Position numbers and translations under genes: made by a program. Below the pieces are notes generated by a model. It was given only the letters and a program-made list of their open reading frames with translations. It was not told where the DNA came from and made no database searches. From Sporosarcina luteola (GTDB taxonomy: Bacteria > Bacillota > Bacilli > Bacillales_A > Planococcaceae), in NCBI RefSeq assembly GCF_023715245.1, contig NZ_JAMBNV010000001.1, forward strand, positions 496,001 through 560,000: a DNA stretch of 64,000 bases, in the 5' to 3' direction. Of this stretch, positions 18,054 through 25,557 are shown in pieces. The first letter of the stretch is position 1. The number at the start of each line of letters is the position of its first letter.

Positions 18054-19646
18054 GTGTCGATTTGGATTCTGCATACCTACATAATGAGATCTTTAACATC
18101 GAAGAGGAAAGATGTAAAATTGAGCCGCAGCGAAACAATAGGATTGTTTAATAAGAGCTATCGAGCATTTTCTAGAAAGAGTGCCTTTACGTGTTTAAGC
18201 TGCCAAAAACCAGTCATCATGAATCTAACTAAAGAAGAAGGAAGACCGTTTTACTTCCGTCATCAGGATGGTACTGAATGCGCCTATTCGGAAAACAAAA
18301 ATACATACGATAAACACGTGTCCAATTTGGAAGATAACACGAAGAAAGAAATTGGCTTGACCATTTTTCGTGAAATCTTAGAAGGAGAACTTAGACCTTA
18401 TAACGTAGAAATTGAACGAGGTTTTCGCTATAAAAAGAAACTGTCTTTTATTCCGGATATTATTATCAAGTTTCCGAACTCCGACGAACAATGGGCGATT
18501 GACTATTTTACGGCAGGCAATCAAAATTTAACGTCAGACAGTTATGCACGTCATTTAGCGAACCGGATGAAAACGTATAATGACGAAGGGTTTAAATGTT
18601 TCTCTTTTGTAGATATTAGCTGGCTCTCCTGTCGAGAAGAAACAAAAATTGGGAATTTACTCCATGCGGAAATGAATATAACGAGCAAAAATGAAGAGAA
18701 CCGAGAATGGGATGCTTTTCTAAAACAAAGATTACAGGGGGACCTGCTCGAATTTTTCCTGAAGACTACAAAAGCAGACATGGAAACTTTTGATTCCAAA
18801 AGTATCGCATATGTTGATATAGCCAATCGTTTATGTACCATTTTTCGTTTTATTCCCACTTCCTATCAGGATCGGAATATGACGTTTTATAGATTAACTT
18901 CTATTGATATTCCTCTCTCCCGTGCACTAACTTTAAATTCGAAGCAAAATCATTTTCTGCTTTCAAGGGAAAATGAAGAGGAACAGAGAGTTGCATTTAT
19001 GAAAGACCTTATTCAAAGAAAGCAGAAGGTTGAACAAGAACAGGTCCAAAGGGAACAAAGGAGGATGGATCAAGAACGAGAGCGGGCGCGTAATGCTAAT
19101 AGAGTATATCCTCGATATGGAAAAAATACGAAGGTCTTTGAAGGGATAACTGTTAATACTGTCGTTAAGTCAGATAATGAGATCTTGAGAGAGATGAGTG
19201 AGAGAGCAAGAAAGGCTGCAGAGCGACCGGTTGAATATAGCGAAGCAGAGTGGGAATTTGTTAAGAAGAATGAAAAGGGACATTTAACATTGTTAAAGCA
19301 AAATACATCTAAGCTGAAAAATCAATTAAAAGAACAAATAGAGCCTAATAAAAAGGAAAGGATTTTGGAAATATTGGTATCCAAACCCGTCTCTGGAGAT
19401 TTGTATATTAATGGAGACCAAGAGATATGGAGAAGGTTGGTATTGAAATGGATCAAGGAAAATCAAGTGGAAAACTCAATAAACGTGCAGTTGCCAAAAC
19501 TTATTGAGTACATGAAAAATGCAGGGATTACATTTAATCAAAACGATAAGATTGTGAAGTTTCCGATTAAAGAGTTCCTAGAGTTTTATCAAAAGACGCT
19601 ATTGACTGAGTTAAAGAAGAAAACCCAATTAAGAATTAAAGAGTGA
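18054..19646 (+). CDS. CoiA-like protein with zinc motif and predicted PD-(D/E)XK nuclease domain
   Basis: 530 residues in this frame. Residues about 42-75 hold a CoiA-type cysteine/histidine segment (FTCLSCQKPV ... FRHQDGTECAY). Residues about 115-160 contain FIPDIIIKFPNSDEQWAID, compatible with a PD-(D/E)XK nuclease core. A long charged coiled coil (about 300-350, EQEQVQREQRR) follows, then a Lys-rich C-terminus. CoiA proteins assist recombination of incoming DNA during natural transformation; that role is inferred. The start is doubtful: GTG 18054 has poor spacing, whereas TTG 18062 in another frame has AAGGATG 9 bases upstream and encodes LDSAYLHNEIFNIEEERC before a stop at 18151, so a frameshift near 18100-18150 is possible. 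Confidence 0.65.
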   Translation: MSIWILHTYIMRSLTSKRKDVKLSRSETIGLFNKSYRAFSRKSAFTCLSCQKPVIMNLTKEEGRPFYFRHQDGTECAYSENKNTYDKHVSNLEDNTKKEIGLTIFREILEGELRPYNVEIERGFRYKKKLSFIPDIIIKFPNSDEQWAIDYFTAGNQNLTSDSYARHLANRMKTYNDEGFKCFSFVDISWLSCREETKIGNLLHAEMNITSKNEENREWDAFLKQRLQGDLLEFFLKTTKADMETFDSKSIAYVDIANRLCTIFRFIPTSYQDRNMTFYRLTSIDIPLSRALTLNSKQNHFLLSRENEEEQRVAFMKDLIQRKQKVEQEQVQREQRRMDQERERARNANRVYPRYGKNTKVFEGITVNTVVKSDNEILREMSERARKAAERPVEYSEAEWEFVKKNEKGHLTLLKQNTSKLKNQLKEQIEPNKKERILEILVSKPVSGDLYINGDQEIWRRLVLKWIKENQVENSINVQLPKLIEYMKNAGITFNQNDKIVKFPIKEFLEFYQKTLLTELKKKTQLRIKE

Positions 19647-19706
19647 AAATAGGTATACACAAGTATGTCTTTCGGTATCAGACTTGTCTCAGTGCTTTTA
19701 GCTTTG

Positions 19707-19753
19707 TAACAACCATCCATCCGACGAAACAATCTTTGGAATGGGTTGTTGTT
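19707..19753. repeat. Dispersed hairpin repeat, copy 1
   Basis: AACAACCATCCATCCGACGAA pairs imperfectly with GGAATGGGTTGTTGTT. Related copies lie at 24003, 43960, 49777 and 51615. The DNA after it (19780-19815, TTGTCTAAGTTGCCGTCATTC) resembles what follows copies 2 and 4. Likely a terminator for the gene at 18054-19646. Confidence 0.6.
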
Positions 19754-19852
19754 CATTTATTATACTCTGGCTTCATCATATTTGATTGTCTAAGTTGCCG
19801 TCATTCCGTTGTGAAGCCGAAAGAAATTTATACAAACAATTGGTCTCAGTTG

Positions 19853-19920
19853 GCGCTCGTAAAAGAAATCCGCGTTCGTATATTGCCGCTCACGTTCGTA
19901 TATCGGAATACACGTTCATA
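19853..19920. repeat. 20-bp-period short-core array, degenerate CGCTCGTA type (4 units)
   Basis: Cores CGCTCGTA (19854), CGTTCGTA (19873), CGTTCGTA (19893) and CGTTCATA (19913) are spaced 19, 20 and 20 bp. The spacers include ATCGGAA, also seen in the array at 48111. It lies in an intergenic stretch downstream of the CoiA-like gene. A 92-codon ORF overlapping it (19643-19921) has no ribosome site and is not called. Confidence 0.65.
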
Positions 19921-19961
19921 ATATTCGCAGTTACTTACTAATTGTCTACTGTTTATTGTCA

Positions 19962-20171
19962 CTATCCCGGTCTTACATTTCCCCCCTTGACATCGAAGGG
20001 TAATATAATGTAGCTGTTTGAACCTAGTCGGCTCATTATAGGAAAGGTATTGTGCTTTTTTAATGATGTCGAGTTTTGCAAGTTTTCAAATGGTGCGTCC
20101 GATGGTTGCGCAATATGGTAATGCATTTTAAGACTTGGCAATTTAATGGTGAGGAAAAGAAACAGAATCAA
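19962..20171 (-). pseudogene. Relic of an HTH replication-type gene (fragment)
   Basis: On the minus strand, IMSRLGSNSYIILPFDVKGG aligns by eye with PVMSGLGANIYIILPFDDQG in the protein at 43247-43882. Upstream helix-turn-helix sequence and a start are missing. One of several decayed relatives in this window (others at 24052, 46369). Confidence 0.55.
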
Positions 20172-20186
20172 ATTAGGAGTAGTAAG

Positions 20187-20639
20187 ATGCCAAAAGGAGG
20201 GAATTCACCAACTTTGAACAAGTATATGAAACAATCATTTTTACGGGTGTGGAAGACCTTAAACCCAAACAACTTGTATTATGTTGGAACTTATGAATTT
20301 GTCGTTACAAAAAAGGCGAATGTAAAGTTGCATCGCCAGTATAATGGAGCGTATAGCTTATTTGTTTCGGAAAAGGATGGGAAATATAATGACACTCTTG
20401 TTGTAAATCTAAGCACATTTAAAAAAAACGCAGTTGGATCTACAATCAAATGCGGCGTAGTCAAACACCGGGGGAATGATGAATTTGCTGTTGTAACAAG
20501 GGAAACGGAAGGGTATAAAGCGATTAAATCAATTGTTTCAGGTTCGCGGATAAAATTAATGTTTCTCCTACTGATCCTAGCATTTATCATTCTTCAATTA
20601 GGCTTCTTTTTCACCTTTTTTCTAAGTCTTACACTTTAG
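20187..20639 (+). CDS. Unknown tail-anchored membrane protein (copy 1 of a duplicated gene)
   Basis: About 150 residues. The ATG at 20187 has AGGAG 7 bases upstream; a TTG at 20214 after AGGAGGG is the alternative and matches the start available in copy 2. A basic soluble N-terminal domain (VVTKKANVKLHRQYNGAYSL) is followed by a C-terminal hydrophobic helix of about 25 residues (LMFLLLILAFIILQLGFFF), so the protein should be tail-anchored with the domain in the cytoplasm. It is about 90% identical by eye to the protein at 47024-47449. Each copy is followed by a paralogous secreted-protein gene that is damaged. Family not recognised. Confidence 0.65.
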   Translation: MPKGGNSPTLNKYMKQSFLRVWKTLNPNNLYYVGTYEFVVTKKANVKLHRQYNGAYSLFVSEKDGKYNDTLVVNLSTFKKNAVGSTIKCGVVKHRGNDEFAVVTRETEGYKAIKSIVSGSRIKLMFLLLILAFIILQLGFFFTFFLSLTL

Positions 20640-20684
20640 TAGATTCACAGAAAACGTTGTAGGAAAGTCGAGGTTGAATTATGT

Positions 20685-21119
20685 ATGAAAAGAATTAGGA
20701 AACAAATTTTAAGCCTATTCCTCGTCTCAATGCTGGTTATTACTTCACTGCCAGCAAATGCTTCCTTTGCTGCAGTCGATAATGCGGCAATCTAGGCAAA
20801 GATTATCGAGGAATTTGATAGCATTTCAGACACAATTGACTTAATTGCCCCCACTGAACACACAGAAGATCCGGACCACCAAGAATCATCAAACCTCACT
20901 GGACAGATAGAACATCCGCTCCTCCATGAAGCTATAGAACCCAACGACACCACAGAATTTCAGGATTTGAATAAGTCACCTGAAATCACCAAAGATGTAG
21001 AATTAGAAACGTATAAAAAATGGAAACAAAGTTTACGAATTACCCCTCGTAAACTAGAGTCTGCAGGTAATATGACATACATGTGTGTTGCTCCAATTTA
21101 TGATAGTTGGAGAGATTAA
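20685..21119 (+). pseudogene. Secreted acidic protein gene, copy 1, interrupted by a nonsense codon
   Basis: ATG 20685 opens a signal peptide (KQILSLFLVSMLVITSLPAN, cleavage near ANASFA). The frame stops at TAG 20793-20795 after 36 codons, where copy 2 has GAG. It then stays open and homologous to TAA 21117-21119 (for example DLNKSPEITKDVELETYKKW). The mature part is Glu/Asp/Thr-rich. The ancestor was probably a small exported protein co-expressed with the upstream tail-anchored protein. Function unknown. Confidence 0.75.
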
Positions 21120-21518
21120 AGTGGGCACCTGAAGGCGAAATGGTGTTGTAAGATGATAGGTTGTCCAATTCTTATCAATTCCTACATAACTCTCCCAATT
21201 CTTAATCGTGATGATCCGCATCGCATTGATTGATTCCTCTGTCAAAAAACCAAGCATGGCAAACTTTTTCAAAAATAATCGAAGTTTCGTAAAGCACATC
21301 TCTTTCCCAAACAATTGGACAAGCGAATTACAAGAAATAACCAGTTGTCCGGGCTGTATTGTATACAATCTTCCATAGTACTCCCACTGCTTTTATTCGG
21401 TATTTCCCATCAACAGCAATGTCACCAAGATTTCTTTCTGCTCAACTGTTGCCTCTGGCCAGGTTTCCTCCTGTTCCAACTCTGAAATCAATTCTACCCA
21501 ATCCTTAATCATTGTCAT
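21054..21518 (-). pseudogene. Phage/plasmid replication-type HTH gene with in-frame stop
   Basis: The minus-strand start ATG at 21518 has GAAAGGGG just upstream. After 41 codons (KDWVELISELEQEETWPEAT) a TAA at 21395-21393 interrupts the frame, which continues as KQWEYYGRLYTIQPGQLVIS and later LKKFAMLGFLTEESI ... TIKNWESYV. The layout, a winged-helix domain with xxPGQxVxS and xxIxxWExY, is that of phage replisome organiser/DnaD-like N-terminal domains. The C-terminal half is absent, and the 3' end overlaps the 3' end of the neighbouring pseudogene. Confidence 0.65.
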
Positions 21519-21654
21519 TCCCCTTTCTATTGTGAACAGTCCCTTCACTCTTTATATAGACTAGAGTCTTGCAAAAGGATACTTTTGAGGAAAGAAAAAT
21601 TTAATCAACATAAACTGACTACTTGGAAAGTATTGTAATCGGATATAGTGTTAA

Positions 21655-21663
21655 TGATATAAT
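21655..21663 (+). promoter_or_regulatory. Extended -10 promoter element for the WHH toxin gene
   Basis: TGATATAAT (TGnTATAAT) lies about 45 bases before the start at 21709. A weak TTGTAA at 21633-21638 gives a 19-base spacer, so the extended -10 probably carries recognition. Confidence 0.5.
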
Positions 21664-21708
21664 AGTAGTAAATATAACTATGGTTTATAAGAACTAGGGG
21701 GAGCCGTT

Positions 21709-22605
21709 ATGAAGATATTTCGTACCGTTGGAAAGGGAATCAACCAAATTGGCGGCGGGATTGCCAAGGGAGGCGTACATATCGCTAGTTCCATTGTGTC
21801 CACTAAATTTCCGAAGACTGGTGATTATCTAAAGGATGTCGGAAACAGCGTAGTCGATTCTTCGCGCCATGTCATCGAGAATACCGCTCATTTTGCGGAT
21901 GGAACAGTAAATGGTATATACGGGACCATTACTAAGAATCCGAAACGAATGAGTGAGGGCTGGGACGACATCAAAACTTCCTCCGTCAATACGGCGAAGG
22001 GAATTGGTGGGGGGCTCGTCTACACGGGATCAGCGCTAGGACAAACATTCAAGGGAGCTGCATTACAGGATAAAGAGCTAGTAGTGGAAGGGGCCAAAAA
22101 GGTCGGGAAGGTGGCGGCTGTCGGTGTACTTGGCGTTAGCGTCTTCGAAATGGTGACAGAACAAAACACCGTACAAGCGGAAGAGCTGCTTAGCCGAAAT
22201 GGACACTTGGATGAATCAGTTCACGAAATCACAAATGTGCAATTTGAAAAGAATGTTTCTATCCAGGAAGATGGAACGGCAGTTGAAGGAGTCTTTCCGG
22301 TATTTGAATCTAATTTCGATGCCGTTCTCCCTCAAGATACTTACCTAATGTCAGACGAAGTTCATATCGGTATCGCCAACATGCAACTTTACGAAGCCAT
22401 CCAACAAAATCCATCACTAGCAGTTGAGCTTGGATTTGACGAACAGGCTATCCAAAGCCTTCAATCCTCCGTTACTCCTGAAGGCTATGACTGGCATCAC
22501 CATGAAGAGCCCGGCAGAATGCAACTTGTGAACGAAGAGGAGCATGGAATGACTGGCCATACTGGAGGAAGGTCCATATGGGGCGGAGGGGCGGAGTTTC
22601 GGTGA
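21709..22605 (+). CDS. WHH-family HNH nuclease toxin
   Basis: 298 residues, ATG with GGGGGAG upstream. Residues 1-150 are rich in Gly/Ala with repeated amphipathic stretches (GKGINQIGGGIAKGGVHIAS, GGLVYTGSALGQTFKGAAL), similar to pre-toxin segments of polymorphic toxins. There is no classical signal peptide. The C-terminal 40 residues carry the WHH nuclease motif: Trp262-His263-His264-His265, MQLV, His279 and HTGG at 284-287. The WHH family belongs to the HNH/Endo VII superfamily and acts on nucleic acid as an interbacterial or self-limiting toxin. The neighbour at 22640 is the natural immunity candidate but does not resemble a known one. Confidence 0.75.
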   Translation: MKIFRTVGKGINQIGGGIAKGGVHIASSIVSTKFPKTGDYLKDVGNSVVDSSRHVIENTAHFADGTVNGIYGTITKNPKRMSEGWDDIKTSSVNTAKGIGGGLVYTGSALGQTFKGAALQDKELVVEGAKKVGKVAAVGVLGVSVFEMVTEQNTVQAEELLSRNGHLDESVHEITNVQFEKNVSIQEDGTAVEGVFPVFESNFDAVLPQDTYLMSDEVHIGIANMQLYEAIQQNPSLAVELGFDEQAIQSLQSSVTPEGYDWHHHEEPGRMQLVNEEEHGMTGHTGGRSIWGGGAEFR

Positions 22606-22639
22606 CTTGTGATTAATGGATTTAATATCTGGGAAGTGA

Positions 22640-23938
22640 GTGATTGGCATAGAGAGCTTGATTTATAGTACAGAATTATTAATATCGATAATTGCTATAA
22701 ATATGACTGTCATCGGTTTGACCTCATTGGCTGAGATGAAAAATGTTATTGGCGTGGATTACGGTAAGTTTTTGTTAGGGAAGTATAAGATATTTGGCTT
22801 CATCCGTGTGTATTATTTATTGATTGTCTTTGCCGCTATTAACGTTTCATCTTTATTGTTGATCTTTATTGATAATCCTTTGTTTAGGCTTACTAATTTT
22901 ATTGTATTAATTGTGAGTTTGATATTTGCGATTTACTATTTTTTTTCGTATATCATTATTGAAAGTCCGTTTGTCAAAAAGCAAATATATAGGAAGGAAC
23001 TTCTCGGATTTTACTTTAGTAATAATGAGGTGACGAATTTTGAGGCTGATATTCAAACTGAAATCTGTAATGGTTCTCGAAGTACTAAGAAGTTATCAGG
23101 AAATATAACGAATTATTTTAATGTCTATAACTCAGATACAAGTGAATCCTTTAAGGATATATTTGGACCCAGATCTTTTATTTACAACTATGACAAAGCG
23201 TTAAATCGTAGGCGGCGAAGAATAATTGATCAGCCCCCTTACGTCTATCGGTACAGTTTAAACGGATGTCCTGATATTTCACATGAATTCTTCCAGCTTT
23301 ACCGATATACAGAAATCCAAGATCGTTGGGTTTTGTCTATATTAGAGCTACTTGACAATTCCGTGGAAAAGGATGAGTTTGATTATATACGTCTATGTAA
23401 TTTTACGAGAGTTGTTGCGCAGATTAACGTATATGGTTTTACACCCCAATTATTCACGTATAAGTTTTTAGAGCATCTTTATATTTATTATAGGAAAGCG
23501 TTACTTATGGCCAAGGTAAACCTTTCTAATAGTACTTTGAAAAAGGTTAAGGCATTGGCGAATTATACTAACGAGCAATATTTTCAATTAATGATTTCTA
23601 CTTATAAAGAACGGAAAGAACCATTGTATCTCGCAGCCATCAATAGAACAGTCAAATCTATATTGGACTGTGAGGAAAACGGTATTTTAAGACGAGATGA
23701 TCATGTAGTGACTCTCCGTAATGTGGTAGGTTCTATTGAAGATGAACAATTGCAGTTATTATTTGCTGAAATATTGGGGCATTACTATGAGTTGAAAGGT
23801 TACAAACAAATACCGGAGGAGCTTCAACTTGAAAATTTACAGAATTATTTCTCTGGGGATAGGAATAGAAGTAACTCAACCGATGTGGATGCGACTAGAA
23901 GGTTTTTGTTCGGAGAGAAGGACCTTGAATATCTATAG
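22640..23938 (+). CDS. Unknown membrane protein beside the WHH toxin
   Basis: 432 residues. GTG 22640 is the best in-frame start although the ribosome site (GGGAAG) is close. Three hydrophobic helices (about 8-30, 57-78, 85-108) form an N-terminal membrane domain. A large cytoplasmic region follows with a basic stretch (NRRRRRIIDQPPYVYRYS) and a helical C-terminus with Leu/Glu periodicity. I do not recognise the family. It lies 34 bases after the toxin gene in the same direction, so co-transcription is likely. Immunity, export accessory or unrelated membrane sensor all remain possible. Confidence 0.6.
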   Translation: MIGIESLIYSTELLISIIAINMTVIGLTSLAEMKNVIGVDYGKFLLGKYKIFGFIRVYYLLIVFAAINVSSLLLIFIDNPLFRLTNFIVLIVSLIFAIYYFFSYIIIESPFVKKQIYRKELLGFYFSNNEVTNFEADIQTEICNGSRSTKKLSGNITNYFNVYNSDTSESFKDIFGPRSFIYNYDKALNRRRRRIIDQPPYVYRYSLNGCPDISHEFFQLYRYTEIQDRWVLSILELLDNSVEKDEFDYIRLCNFTRVVAQINVYGFTPQLFTYKFLEHLYIYYRKALLMAKVNLSNSTLKKVKALANYTNEQYFQLMISTYKERKEPLYLAAINRTVKSILDCEENGILRRDDHVVTLRNVVGSIEDEQLQLLFAEILGHYYELKGYKQIPEELQLENLQNYFSGDRNRSNSTDVDATRRFLFGEKDLEYL

Positions 23939-24002
23939 AAGAGAGTGAAGTGACCTCAAAAAGTTGGACAGTGTTTTTATTTTTAAAATCTAGCAATTAA
24001 GA

Positions 24003-24047
24003 AACAACCACCTTTCCCACGAAGTGTCGTGAAGATGCGTGGTTGTC
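24003..24047. repeat. Dispersed hairpin repeat, copy 2
   Basis: AACAACCACCTTTCCCACGA pairs with TCGTGAAGATGCGTGGTTGT, then CTTTG. The downstream 70 bases (TCGTCTAAGTAGCCGTTACT and on) are close to those after copy 4. Likely terminator for the membrane-protein gene and for the minus-strand relic. Confidence 0.65.
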
Positions 24048-24051
24048 TTTG

Positions 24052-24284
24052 TCAGAGTTGATCGTCTAAGTAGCCGTTACTCCATTGTGAAAGGATCTGT
24101 TCGGGTATGTATTGGCGTTTTGATTGTTGAACGTGGCTAAGGAGCATATGTAACCGTGACTTCTGCTGCTTAACTGTTTGTAGGGATACCGGGAAGATGA
24201 TGTAAGTTTTGTTGCTGAACGTAATTTTTGTTTTTTTTCGCTACGGGATCCGCTTCGAAAAAATGGCTGAAAATCCAGATGCAT
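24052..24284 (-). pseudogene. Frameshifted C-terminal relic of an HTH replication-type gene
   Basis: On the minus strand one frame gives DFQPFFRSGSRSEKKQ up to a homopolymer at about 24232-24239. The adjacent frame then continues as ITFSNKTYIIFPVSLQTVKQ and ends in KRQYIPEQILSQWSNGYLDD, with TGA at 24054-24052. The join needs a single-base shift in the A/T run. KRQYIPEQILSQW recurs at 49835-49975. Upstream minus-strand DNA (24348-24593) has a weak open frame ending FVKGRKEAAKKLLNFF that may belong to the same lost gene. Nothing else recognisable lies in 24301-24646. Confidence 0.5.
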
Positions 24285-24300
24285 TCGCCATTTTTCGAAG
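24253..24300. repeat. Inverted repeat, 14-15 bp arms
   Basis: CTTCGAAAAAATGGC (24253-24267) and GCCATTTTTCGAAG (24287-24300) are complementary apart from one extra base in the A run. No T tract follows. It could be a cruciform, a protein site or an IS scar. Confidence 0.5.
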
Positions 24301-24646
24301 ACGTTGTTGGAAACACGCCTATCTTCCGAGATGAGGAATGGGGGTTTTTAAAAGAAATTCAGGAGTTTCTTAGCTGCCTCCTTCCTTCCTTTGACGAATG
24401 ATGACGCAAGCACGCTTTGTTTAGCAATTCGATGGGGCTTGACTTTGAAGAGTACTGTCCATGCGTCGTAAGTATCCCGGACTAGTACTAACAAAAAAGT
24501 TAATTTCAATACCAGGTTGAAATTCCCCAAAAACGCCGGATCAAAATTCATCACCTCAGGGACTCGGCGTTCTAGGGCAGGGGAAAATCCCATCCCTCAT
24601 TTTTTTGAAATAATAACCATAAGGAAAATAAAAGGGGTGTTTACCT

Positions 24647-24931
24647 ATGTTGAAAGCACATATTATTTGGGGGAACTATCCGGAAACGGAGGACTTAATT
24701 GAAGAATTACAGCAAAGTGATGATTTGGATATCATAACGGTTATCGACAAAGAAGCGAAGAACAGTTTTTTGAAGAGACAAGGTGATATTACATATGCTT
24801 CAAGTGATTATGTGGAAAATGCCCGCCTTAGCAAGGTAACTGAATTCCACTATTATTTTATCCCGCCATCCAAAAGAATTGATGAAGCCGTCTGGAAGAT
24901 TAACAAGGTGGTTGGTGGATTGATACATTGA
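24647..24931 (+). CDS. Small unknown cytoplasmic protein (copy 1)
   Basis: 94 residues, ATG with AAAGGGGTG 7 bases upstream. No signal or membrane segment. Conserved stretches shared with copy 2 at 29290 are HIIWGNYPETEDLIEELQQ, KNSFLKRQGDITYASSDYV and YYFIPPSKRID. The two copies are about 75% identical by eye, and homology extends into the 3' flank (ATAAGGGCCAT). They bracket the beta-helix/AAA+ gene, suggesting a functional link or a duplication border. Family not recognised. Confidence 0.65.
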   Translation: MLKAHIIWGNYPETEDLIEELQQSDDLDIITVIDKEAKNSFLKRQGDITYASSDYVENARLSKVTEFHYYFIPPSKRIDEAVWKINKVVGGLIH

Positions 24932-25139
24932 ATGTATTGCTGTTAAAAGCATCTTTTAACCCAAGTGGAATAAGGGCCATAAATTTCGGTGCTAGGCACA
25001 CCCATATAATTCAGGATATTCATCAACTAACGGCTCTGTGGAGAAGGATCTCCGCGGGGCTATCTTAATTCGTCTGGTTTAATTCGTCTGAATTGCCCTG
25101 AATGTTTCTTGCCTTTTTACAAATAAATGAGTTAATAAG

Positions 25140-25177
25140 CCGATTACGCAGGGAAAGCTTGCGTGATCGGTATTTTT
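25140..25177 (+). terminator. Terminator in the gap before the AAA+ gene
   Basis: Arms CCGATTACGCA and TGCGTGATCGG with a TATTTTTTA tail. Two 20-bp-spaced GACTTNTGCG words follow at 25189 and 25209. An 83-codon ORF across it (25102-25353) lacks a ribosome site and is not called. Confidence 0.75.
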
Positions 25178-25378
25178 TAGGTTTTATAGACTTTTGCGCA
25201 GCTGTTTTGGACTTCTGCGGTCGATTATGGAGATTAAGTAGACAAGTGGCATTTGCTCTCATTATTGAGGAAATGTTCGTTCGTTTGATTCTTATGGGAC
25301 GGGCTGATGGTTTGGGTTTGCGGGGTAAATGCATGAATTTGGTGTCTTTATGACGCGATTAACAAAAGAGAAATTATA

Positions 25379-25408
25379 AAGACAGCCATCTGGGTCTGTC
25401 TTTTTTAC
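25379..25408 (+). terminator. Second terminator before the AAA+ gene
   Basis: Hairpin AAAGACAGCC / GGGTCTGTCTTT followed by TTTAC. It isolates the AAA+ gene from upstream transcription. Confidence 0.75.
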
Positions 25409-25557
25409 TATGTACTTTTATAAATGAGCAGTTCTTTGCTCTGCCCCTCTGCTTACTAGTATACTTAATGAATAGAAGCATTCGTTCGACTACTACTAGT
25501 GGTTGTAAAAAAACAAAGTAAAAAACGTGATAGTTCAAAAAGAAGGTGGGAAGATAC

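Noticed and set aside
19643-19921. 92-codon ORF after the CoiA-like gene
   Set aside because: No ribosome site, atypical composition, and it runs across a hairpin repeat and the 20-bp array.
25102-25353. 83-codon ORF before the AAA+ gene
   Set aside because: Contains a terminator hairpin and lacks a ribosome site.
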